NCBI RefSeq assembly: GCF_001999305.1
Contig: NZ_MLHQ01000032.1
Coordinates: forward strand, 1 to 62,727
Length of the DNA: 62,727 bases
Reading direction: 5' to 3'
From: Rodentibacter myodis
GTDB taxonomy: Bacteria > Pseudomonadota > Gammaproteobacteria > Enterobacterales > Pasteurellaceae
Part shown: positions 16,425 to 23,164 of the stretch, piece after piece
Numbering within the stretch: the first letter of the stretch is position 1
How the letters are laid out: the number at the start of each line of letters is the position of its first letter
Notes under the pieces: generated by a model
The model's input: the letters and a program-made list of their open reading frames with translations, nothing else
Database searches by the model: none
What the model was told of the DNA's origin: nothing
Made by a program: the position numbers and the translations under genes

Positions 16425-18690
16425 AAAAGCCTACAACCTCAACGCGATTGAACAAGCCAACATTTCACCCTTGCAGGAAATTTATGTTTTATTAGGTGGC
16501 AATGTGTGGACATTCTATCGACAAAACCCCAAAGACCGCACCACGGACGGGCAAGGCTTAGGGTGGCAGTTATTGGCAGACAGCACGGATAAAGACAATC
16601 CCAACCGCTATGAGGAGCTACCGGTTCTCTTTGATGTACGCAATATTGAGGAATTATCTATCACGGCATTACTCCCCAATGCCCACCAAGTGGCAAGCCT
16701 TGTTGATACTGACGGTTATTTCAACGTAAAAGAAACCGTAAATGGCGTGGCTATTCGAGAACACGATAATCAACTCACCGCACTTTGCCTACACCTTGCC
16801 AAAAACACCTGCCTTGAACGGCTTTATTTGCGTAATACCGTGGGCGAAGTGGTGGAAGATTTAAGCGGATTTATTCAACGTTTACGCAATAAAGAACAAA
16901 GTGCGGTCGATTTGGCGGAAGTTTTAGAACGGGCCGTGATTGAACCAAGCCGAGATAAACATCAGCCTTACACCGAAGAACGCAAGGAAAACGGCATAGC
17001 GGGGATTTATCGGGTGATACCGAAGTTTGACAAGGACACGGGAGATTTAACCGAAAAATGCGAATGGTTAGCCGATTGTGTAGACGTGGTAGGCGTAGGG
17101 ATTTCCGAGAGTGATTATTTTTCTATGCTTTCCTTTAAGGCGCAGGGAAAAACCGAACCGACTTTAATCGCGCTCCCGTGGGCGGATATTGGCGAGCGTG
17201 CCGGCTGGCAACTGCTTAAACAAAAAGGCGTGCGGATAACCAATAGCCAACGGCTCAAACCTTATTTGGCGGATTATCTGCAAGATACCCAAAACAAACC
17301 GATTTATCAGATAGTGAACGAAACAGGCTGGCAAGCAGATTTTAACGCGTATATCTTGCCAAATGGTGAAGTATTGGGAAATCCCGCCAAACCGATTTAT
17401 TTCAACAGTAAATCATCCACCACCGCAGGCTATCAAGCCAAAGGCACGTTGCAGGAATGGCAGCAGGAAATCGGGCAATATCTCAAGGGCAACCACTCAA
17501 TGATGTTGGGCGTGGCTTGCGCGTTGGCTGCCCCTTTGATTGGCTTGATTGGTGCGGAAAGTTTTGGCGTGCATTTATTCGGAAAATCCAGTGCGGGGAA
17601 AACGACTATCGCCAATATTGCCAGCTCAATCTATGGTGAGCCGGATATTATCCGGTTATCGTGGAACGGCACCAGCCTAGGCTTAATTAACGAGGCAGCC
17701 GCACGAAATGACGGCTTTATTCCCCTTGATGAAATCGGACAAGGGGCAAGTAAAAAGCACGTAGAACAAACAGCCTATGCGTTATTTAATGGCGTGGGGA
17801 AAATCCAAGGGGCAAAGGAGGGTGGAAACCGAGAATTGAACCGCTGGCGCATTCTTGCCTTTTCCACCGGTGAACAGGATTTGGAGCTTTACCTCAAGCA
17901 GGACAATATCAGAACCAATGCAGGGCAATTAGTGCGCTTGTTAAATATCCCTATCACGCAGGCGAACACGTTTTATCATTTTGGCAATGGCAAAGCCCAC
18001 GCCGACCATTTAAACGCCATGGCAAAGCGTTACTATGGCACAATGGGGAAAGCGTGGATTATGTGGCTATTGGAAAATAAAAATGCGGTGGTGGCTGAAT
18101 ATCAACGCTTGAGTGAACAATGGCAAGCAATGTTACCCAATGACGCAAGCTCGCAGGTAAAACGGGTGGCAGGTCGATTTGCCATACTTGAAACCGCCCT
18201 ACAACTGGCAAGCCCTTTTACCGGTTGGAAAACACAGGATAATCAGACCGCACTTTTACACAGCTTTAATGAATGGGTGAACGAGTACGGACTACACTCA
18301 AGGGAAGAGAAACAAATCATTGAACAGGTGAATGGGTGGCTATTGCGAAACGGGGCAAGGTTTATCGAATTTCCCTTTAATCCGAGCCAAAAAGAACCGA
18401 ATGATACGGCAGGTTATCGCCAGTTAGCCGACAGCAAAGCACCACAAGAAAGCGATAAATACTGGGTTTTCCCGCAGGTTTATCTTGAAGATGTGATTAA
18501 GGGATTTAATGAGAAACAGGCGAATGAAACGCTTTTCAATGCCGGAATGTTGATGTTAGGAAAAGAGAAAGGGCGAAAATATCTCAATCGTTTACCTAAA
18601 ACAATGAGCGGAGGTAAAACTATCCGTTGTTATGTACTTGAGATTTTAGACGAGGAAGAACAGGGAGAAGAAAGCGAAGAAAAGGAATAA
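16411..18690 (+). CDS. DUF927-type replicative helicase/primase
   Basis: 759 residues. The N-terminal ~250 residues are primase/replication-protein-like without clear Toprim residues; the DUF927 P-loop domain has Walker A GKSSAGKTT (~391-399) and Walker B FIPLDEIGQ (~437-445) with LSWNGTSLGLINEAA between them. The acidic tail is DEEEQGEESEEKE. This family supplies replication initiation in phages and satellites (functionally like P4 alpha). It lies next to an iteron array (18808-19068), its probable binding site. USS copies in the gene show long residence in Pasteurellaceae. Confidence 0.88.
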   Translation: MAFTKKAYNLNAIEQANISPLQEIYVLLGGNVWTFYRQNPKDRTTDGQGLGWQLLADSTDKDNPNRYEELPVLFDVRNIEELSITALLPNAHQVASLVDTDGYFNVKETVNGVAIREHDNQLTALCLHLAKNTCLERLYLRNTVGEVVEDLSGFIQRLRNKEQSAVDLAEVLERAVIEPSRDKHQPYTEERKENGIAGIYRVIPKFDKDTGDLTEKCEWLADCVDVVGVGISESDYFSMLSFKAQGKTEPTLIALPWADIGERAGWQLLKQKGVRITNSQRLKPYLADYLQDTQNKPIYQIVNETGWQADFNAYILPNGEVLGNPAKPIYFNSKSSTTAGYQAKGTLQEWQQEIGQYLKGNHSMMLGVACALAAPLIGLIGAESFGVHLFGKSSAGKTTIANIASSIYGEPDIIRLSWNGTSLGLINEAAARNDGFIPLDEIGQGASKKHVEQTAYALFNGVGKIQGAKEGGNRELNRWRILAFSTGEQDLELYLKQDNIRTNAGQLVRLLNIPITQANTFYHFGNGKAHADHLNAMAKRYYGTMGKAWIMWLLENKNAVVAEYQRLSEQWQAMLPNDASSQVKRVAGRFAILETALQLASPFTGWKTQDNQTALLHSFNEWVNEYGLHSREEKQIIEQVNGWLLRNGARFIEFPFNPSQKEPNDTAGYRQLADSKAPQESDKYWVFPQVYLEDVIKGFNEKQANETLFNAGMLMLGKEKGRKYLNRLPKTMSGGKTIRCYVLEILDEEEQGEESEEKE

Positions 18691-18725
18691 ATCACCGATT
18701 TTGAAAGGTGCAGGCTATCAAAAAG

Positions 18726-18759
18726 AAAAGAGCAGATCAGAAATGATTTGCTCTTTTTT
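18726..18759 (+). terminator. Terminator after the helicase gene
   Basis: A long stem (AAGAGCAGATCA with TGATTTGCTCTT) and seven T. Confidence 0.85.
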
Positions 18760-18807
18760 TATCCACCAGCAAAAAATTATTTTCCGTGTGTAGATGAATT
18801 AAAAAAT

Positions 18808-19068
18808 ACTGGGCATTTTGGGCACGTAATAGACTAAACATAAATATATCAACAACTTATAAAAAATAGCGTGCCCAAATATCCCTTTTTCGTGCCCAAA
18901 AATGGGCTTTCCGTGCCCAAATTTAGGACTTTCGTGCCCAGTCAAAAAATAAGCATTTTTCTTTCGAGCCCAATTCGTGCCCAGCCGTGCCCAGTGCATT
19001 GGGCACGAAAATGCGTCTTAAGTTATTGATTTTAAAGGTCGTGCCCAAAGTGCCCAGCGTGCCCAGTG
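18808..19068. repeat. Iteron array, probable satellite replication origin
   Basis: About a dozen copies of CGTGCCCA(A/G) in 260 bp: inverted copies at ~18810, 18819 and 19000 and direct copies at ~18871, 18891, 18912, 18933, 18965 (variant CGAGCCCA), 18976, 18987, 19040, 19050 and 19059. The flanks are AT-rich. Iterons directly downstream of the replicase gene are what P4-type satellites use as ori. The exact G+C-rich core stands out from the surroundings. Confidence 0.75.
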
Positions 19069-19170
19069 TTTTTCTATTATCTATACACTTTTTTATTTTT
19101 TTGTGTGGTGGAAAGTCTTAGGTTGATCCATAGGTGAAACTTTATAAAAACGCAGAAAAAGAATCACACC

Positions 19171-19220
19171 GTATAGGAACGGATAGAAACATATAAGACC
19201 GCATAAGAACGCATTAATAG
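19171..19220. repeat. Five in-phase 10 bp repeats
   Basis: Five consecutive decamers at 19171, 19181, 19191, 19201 and 19211 (GTATAGGAAC, GGATAGAAAC, ATATAAGACC, GCATAAGAAC, GCATTAATAG) share the pattern RNATARGAMC. The exact 10-base period places them on one face of the helix. They may belong to the origin or regulate the promoter that follows. Confidence 0.6.
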
Positions 19221-19230
19221 GTAAAAACAG

Positions 19231-19259
19231 TTTACTTTAAAAAAATAAAGTCCTATAAT
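19231..19259 (+). promoter_or_regulatory. Promoter of the AbiF-linked RNA
   Basis: TTTACT (19231-19236), exactly 17 bases, then consensus TATAAT (19254-19259). A second TATAAT at 19308-19313 lies inside the predicted RNA and could serve the toxin mRNA. Confidence 0.65.
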
Positions 19260-19265
19260 CTGCCC

Positions 19266-19340
19266 CAATCGTGGCGCAACCACTGACCTTAGGGGTTATC
19301 TTGCTTGTATAATCTACCTGACAAGTCAAGTTGCGCCCTT
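19266..19340 (+). ncRNA. Candidate structured ncRNA (antitoxin-like) of AbiF
   Basis: GGCGCAAC (19273-19280) and GTTGCGCC (19330-19337) form a perfect 8 bp closing stem. Inside it CTTG/CAAG plus TTGT/ACAA (19300-19330) form a second bulged stem, and ACCTTAGGGGT a small hairpin. The unit follows a near-consensus promoter and ends just before the AbiF start at 19364. AbiF-type HEPN toxins have been reported to be controlled by adjacent ncRNAs; this RNA is in the right place, but no covariance or expression can be checked here. Confidence 0.5.
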
Positions 19341-19363
19341 GCCTTTCTAAAATCTATAACCTC

Positions 19364-20332
19364 ATGACCAATTCTACAAAGCCTCATAAAGAATATTTAG
19401 ATCTTATCAATCAACTCAAACAAAGAGGGATGATTATACAAGATGAGAAATATGCAGAGAAAAAATTATCGCAAGTGGGATATTACCGTTTATCCGGTTT
19501 TTGGCATATTTCAAGAACTCCAAACCAAGATAGAACATTTAGCGATAATTTCATACAAGGAACTGATTTTAACGAGATTTATAGGCTGTATATTTTTGAT
19601 AAAAAGTTACGGTTGCTTTTGTTGGATATCATCGAACGGCTAGAAATTAACATAAGAACAATAATGGCTCATGAATTAGGGAGGATAAATCCTTTAGCTT
19701 ATGAAGATCACAGTATAATCAATCGTAAATTCCTTCAACATAATTGGAACCCCCGGAGCAGTTATTTATTCTCAAAATGGCAAGACTCTTTAACTGCCAA
19801 AATAGAGCGATGTAAGGATGATTTTATAGAATGGCATAGAAAAAACGAAAATCCTTTGCCATTTTGGGTAATTACAGAAACATGGGATTTCGGCACACTA
19901 TCTAAATACTACTCTTTACTAAATGGGCAATATCAAAGAAAAATAGCGAAACATTTCAATATTGATGAAAGAACTCTTACTAATTGGCTTAATGAAATAA
20001 ATATAGTGAGGAATTTAGCTGCTCATCATTCTAGAGTATGGAATCGAGACTTTAATCAAATAAATATCCCTAATTTCAACAGTCAGAGCCAACAGAAATT
20101 TAAAAGAGCCGGTGCATATTTCTCAAATATCAACCTAGATAATAAAGCTAAATCAAGAATCTTTGGTAGAATTGCTGTCCTTTGGTATTTAATTAGTCAA
20201 AATAGCAGCAATTATCAATGGCTACAAAAACTTAAAGAACTAATAGAAACTTTCCCTAATATCCCCAATGCAAAATTAGAGTCTATGGGGTTAATGAGCC
20301 ACTTATCATTACCTATTCATTTAATGAATTAA
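19364..20332 (+). CDS. AbiF/AbiD-type (Abi_2) HEPN abortive-infection protein
   Basis: 322 residues from the ATG at 19364 (an upstream TTG in the closing stem of the predicted RNA is less likely). The Abi_2 family signature runs through the N-terminus (GMIIQDEKYAEKKLSQVGYY, RLSGFW), YIFDKKLRLLLLDIIERLEI, and ends with the HEPN ribonuclease motif RNLAAHH (~residues 215-221). Family members cut RNA on phage infection. The gene is AT-rich, has no USS and a poor ribosome site, and sits between the satellite ori and attR, where satellites carry defence cargo. Confidence 0.88.
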   Translation: MTNSTKPHKEYLDLINQLKQRGMIIQDEKYAEKKLSQVGYYRLSGFWHISRTPNQDRTFSDNFIQGTDFNEIYRLYIFDKKLRLLLLDIIERLEINIRTIMAHELGRINPLAYEDHSIINRKFLQHNWNPRSSYLFSKWQDSLTAKIERCKDDFIEWHRKNENPLPFWVITETWDFGTLSKYYSLLNGQYQRKIAKHFNIDERTLTNWLNEINIVRNLAAHHSRVWNRDFNQINIPNFNSQSQQKFKRAGAYFSNINLDNKAKSRIFGRIAVLWYLISQNSSNYQWLQKLKELIETFPNIPNAKLESMGLMSHLSLPIHLMN

Positions 20333-20349
20333 ACTATAGGTAAAGAGAT

Positions 20350-20658
20350 ATGAAACACAGAGAATCACTTATTGATTCAGAGGGCGAAGTAAGAGCATTA
20401 ACCGAAGAAGATTTTGCGCTTGCGAAACCTTTAGCTGAAGCAATGCCACCCGAATTTGTTGCTATGGTGACAGCTCATCAAAATGAAATGGAACAGCAAG
20501 GAAAAATCAAAACAGGACGAGGTAAACAAAAAGCACCGACTAAACAATCTATCACGTTAAGATTATCGCCTGAAGTGATTCAAACATTCAGAGCAACGGG
20601 GCAAGGTTGGCAAACACGTATTAATGAAGTACTTCTAGAGCATATTAAGACTATATAA
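20350..20658 (+). CDS. Orphan BrnA-type antitoxin
   Basis: 102 residues. The C-terminal half matches BrnA: KQSITLRLSPEVIQTFRATG then QGWQTRINEVL, a ribbon-helix-helix DNA-binding motif. The usual toxin BrnT (upstream, ~90 residues) is absent; the neighbour upstream is AbiF instead. It may act as a local repressor of the defence cluster, or be a leftover. Confidence 0.8.
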   Translation: MKHRESLIDSEGEVRALTEEDFALAKPLAEAMPPEFVAMVTAHQNEMEQQGKIKTGRGKQKAPTKQSITLRLSPEVIQTFRATGQGWQTRINEVLLEHIKTI

Positions 20659-20673
20659 CAAGGAATGGATAAG

Positions 20674-21558
20674 ATGAATTTATCAACAGATAGTTTCTTT
20701 TCAAATGCTATAAGCCCATTGAATGAATTAGCAGCTTACGAAGCATTATGGAAAGATAAAAGTACATTTAAACAAATTGCGGATTTATTTCGCAAATACC
20801 CAGATTCCCCACCATCCGAGTTTGTGAGACCTGAAGAAATTAAATCTATGCGTAGCTTTATCATTTCTCAAATGAATGAAAAAGGAATAAATGATTACGA
20901 GATAATGATAAATGGTACCTTAGACTATCCAAAAAGATTACGAGATGCTAGAAATCCGATTGAAATATTTTATTATCGGGGAAATTGGGAAGTTATAGAA
21001 CATCCTAAACGGGTTGCAATCGTAGGCTCAAGAAACCCAAGTATAGAAGGATTAAAAAGAACCAAAAAAATAGCGAGATTATTAGTCGAAAAGGATTACA
21101 CAATAGTATCTGGTTTGGCAAAAGGCGTTGATACGATGGCGCATAGAACAGCAATCGAAAATGGGGGGAGAACAGTTGCAGTTATTGGGACTCCGATTAC
21201 AGAATATTACCCTTCGGAAAATAAAGAATTACAAGACCAAATTGCAAAAGATTATCTTTTGATTAGTCAAGTTCCATTATGGATATACTCACAACAAGAT
21301 TATAGAAGCAATCGAGCCTTTTTCCCTGAAAGAAATGTAACAATGTCAGCTTTGACTCAAGCCACAATCATTGTTGAAGCAAGCGAAACATCAGGAACAT
21401 TAATACAAGCTAGAGCAGCATTATCACAAAATCGAAAACTCTTTATTTTAGATAGTTGTTTTGAAAACCCTAATATTACTTGGCCAGAGCGTTTTTTGAA
21501 AAAAGGAGCTATAAGAGTTAAGGATATTACAGATATAACAGAAATTCTTGAGGAGTAG
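20674..21558 (+). CDS. DprA/Smf-like protein (ShosA-like)
   Basis: 294 residues from 20674; AAGGA is well spaced to this ATG but too close to the one at 20665. Rossmann-type DprA fold: VAIVGSRNPSIEGLKR (~114), GLAKGVDTMAHRTAIENGG (~148), TSGTLIQARAALSQNRKLF (~243). Canonical DprA loads RecA on incoming DNA, but this copy is shorter, AT-rich and paired with a phosphoribosyltransferase gene 6 bp downstream, the arrangement of the ShosTA antiphage toxin-antitoxin, where the DprA-like ShosA is the antitoxin. Confidence 0.8.
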   Translation: MNLSTDSFFSNAISPLNELAAYEALWKDKSTFKQIADLFRKYPDSPPSEFVRPEEIKSMRSFIISQMNEKGINDYEIMINGTLDYPKRLRDARNPIEIFYYRGNWEVIEHPKRVAIVGSRNPSIEGLKRTKKIARLLVEKDYTIVSGLAKGVDTMAHRTAIENGGRTVAVIGTPITEYYPSENKELQDQIAKDYLLISQVPLWIYSQQDYRSNRAFFPERNVTMSALTQATIIVEASETSGTLIQARAALSQNRKLFILDSCFENPNITWPERFLKKGAIRVKDITDITEILEE

Positions 21559-21564
21559 ATTGTT

Positions 21565-22209
21565 ATGTGTGAGTTTATTCTAAGACAAATAGATGAGAGT
21601 AACATTTCAGACTGCTATTATTTAGATTCTGATGATATATGCCATTATTGGGGAACATATACCGCTGGGAAAGGGCATAGTTTTAGTTGTACAAATCAAT
21701 TGATATCTAATCTAAAGAAGTCAATGGATAAGAAAAAATATCCACTAGAGTGGCGTCATAAAGTCAAAGCTGTAGAAGATTGTGCTAAACTCATAAAAAG
21801 TAGTCTTGATGGTATAAAAGAGTATCAAGGGGTACATATATTAGTTGTTCCAATCCCCCCTTCAAAGGCTAAAGCAGATCCTATGTATGATGATAGAATA
21901 AGCCAAATAGTTGATTTAGCAACAAGGACTACCATAACAAAAAATATATATTTTGATGAACTAATTATCCAAGGAAAAAGCACTGAAGCCTCTCATACTA
22001 TATCAGAAAAAAGACCAACTCCTGAAGATCTTCGTAAACGTTACAGCTTAACTAAAGAAATACCCGATGAGGTTACGCATATTATTTTAGTAGATGATGT
22101 TTTAACTACTGGAAGTCATTTTAAAGCCATCAAATCAATGATAAAAGCTGAGAGACCAGACATTAAGGTGATAGGTTTATTTATTGCAAAAACAAAACAT
22201 ATAGAATAG
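21565..22209 (+). CDS. Phosphoribosyltransferase-domain protein (ShosT-like toxin)
   Basis: 214 residues. The type I PRTase PRPP-loop HIILVDDVLTTGSHFKA is at ~171-187; upstream LVVPIPPSKAKADPMYDDR is ComF-like. The N-terminus (CEFILRQIDESNISDCYYLD) is family-specific. In ShosTA systems the PRTase is the toxin thought to disturb nucleotide metabolism. Tight coupling with the DprA-like gene and its place in a satellite, a known habitat of ShosTA, support the call; an ordinary ComF-like competence role is less likely. Confidence 0.75.
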   Translation: MCEFILRQIDESNISDCYYLDSDDICHYWGTYTAGKGHSFSCTNQLISNLKKSMDKKKYPLEWRHKVKAVEDCAKLIKSSLDGIKEYQGVHILVVPIPPSKAKADPMYDDRISQIVDLATRTTITKNIYFDELIIQGKSTEASHTISEKRPTPEDLRKRYSLTKEIPDEVTHIILVDDVLTTGSHFKAIKSMIKAERPDIKVIGLFIAKTKHIE

Positions 22210-22215
22210 CGATTC

Positions 22216-22249
22216 AAAAGGCTTAGTGTAGCGCATTGAGCCTTTTTTA
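22216..22249 (+). terminator. Terminator after the defence cluster
   Basis: AAAAGGCT (22216-22223) pairs with AGCCTTTT (22239-22246), T run after. Confidence 0.8.
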
Positions 22250-23022
22250 TTGAATTTCGTACCCAGTACGCGCGCGTGCGCGAGAGCCAAACCGATTTTT
22301 ACTTGGGGAGGGCGGATAAAAAGTTCAGAGAAAAAGCCTCAAATACCGCTTGGAGAACCCTCTTTCATCACTATTACAGTTTTTCTCCCCTTTTTTGGCA
22401 GAAGATGATGATGACCGGAAATTCAAAAAACTGCCGAAAACCGCGAGTTCGCAACCCCGTGGAATGGGGTATCCCCTCGGGAGTACCTTTTAATGATCAC
22501 CCCATAATCACTTGCTATCACTGGCTTTACTGCCATTCTATGAGGAAATAGGATCACCCTGTTGAATTGATTATCCCGTTCATATTTATTCAATTATCGT
22601 TCGACATCTATCGACATCCACCAACGGTGAAAGTTATTTTGCCAGTTATTAAATTTTACTTAATGACTTAACCTCAACTTGAGGATAAACAACGAGACCA
22701 AAAAAGGACCGGTTAAAGGTGAACGCACTTTTGCGCCCACCTAGATTTTACTGAAAGAGTAAAGCCAGTTTTACCAAAACGGGAAATATTACCTAAAAAG
22801 GGAAATCTAACTTACCTGAAAAGAGTAAATTTTAGTGGCTCAATTTGAGCGGCTAAATTGGGGTGATCGCCATTGGCTGATACCCTCTCTTTACGATCCA
22901 AATAATTGTTCAAAGAATAGTCATTTTAGTAGGTTACTTTTGATTTTAGTAGTAGATTTAGTAGTACAATTTTAATGTTGAATTTCATAAATTCAGTATG
23001 TAAAAGGATTTAATGCTATCAA
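22250..23022. other. Non-coding right end of the satellite
   Basis: No convincing gene. It holds an alternating CG-rich tract (22266-22282), a G/C-rich palindrome GGGGTATCCCC (22468-22478) in an otherwise AT-rich area, repeated TACTGAAAGAGTAAA / ACCTGAAAAGAGTAAA boxes (about 22750 and 22815), and the right arm repeat of the integrase. This is where the packaging (cos/pac) signal and Int/Xis sites would be expected; none is proven. Confidence 0.5.
22944..22964 (+). repeat. Right integrase arm-type repeat
   Basis: Identical 21-base copy of the motif at 7936-7956, 60 bp inside attR, with a further TTTTAGTAGG at 22924. Confidence 0.6.
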
Positions 23023-23046
23023 TTCAAGTCTCGCCCAGGCACCAAA
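23023..23046 (+). other. attR of the satellite element
   Basis: TTCAAGTCTCGCCCAG then GCACCAAA: the original 3' end of tRNA-Leu, now lacking one base of the acceptor arm relative to attL. Confidence 0.85.
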
Positions 23047-23053
23047 TAGTAAA

Positions 23054-23080
23054 ACCGACTTTAGTGTCGGTTTTTTTTTC
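23054..23080 (+). terminator. Original tRNA-Leu terminator, displaced by the insertion
   Basis: ACCGAC (23054-23059), six-base loop, GTCGGT (23066-23071) and T9. It lies directly after attR, where it would follow the tRNA in an empty site. Confidence 0.8.
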
Positions 23081-23164
23081 GTTTAAAAATACCTAAGTGC
23101 TAGTTATTATTCATCAATTTCGTTACAATCCACCGATTTTATTTTTTAACCTTAGGAGAATACT

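Larger units (their letters stand above)
7804..23046 (+). mobile_element. Phage satellite (PICI/P4-like) integrated in tRNA-Leu
   Basis: A 15.2 kb insertion bounded by a 24-25 bp direct repeat of the tRNA 3' end. Gene content in order: integrase, leader RNA, a gene of unknown function, AlpA, HTH protein, TerS, Rha, small membrane proteins, RHH repressor (opposite strand), Ash/Icd-like, a row of overlapping small genes, DUF927 helicase, iteron origin, AbiF, BrnA, DprA-like, PRTase. There is a small terminase subunit but no large subunit, portal, capsid or tail gene, which fits a phage-inducible chromosomal island redirecting helper packaging rather than a prophage or ICE. A decayed prophage is the alternative, but the intact replication module and regulators speak against it. 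Confidence 0.85.

Noticed and set aside
18808-19068. CRISPR array
   Set aside because: The repeat is only 8 bases, occurs in both orientations and at irregular spacing; an iteron array fits better. No cas gene is present.
20674-22209. Chromosomal competence genes dprA and comF
   Set aside because: Shorter than housekeeping DprA, AT-rich, USS-free and located inside a satellite as a tight pair; the defence interpretation fits better.
22276-22551. 91-codon frame near the right end of the satellite
   Set aside because: No ribosome site, starts in the CG-rich tract, no recognisable protein; treated as non-coding.
7804-23046. Integrative conjugative element or full prophage
   Set aside because: No relaxase, type IV secretion, capsid, portal, tail or lysis genes.
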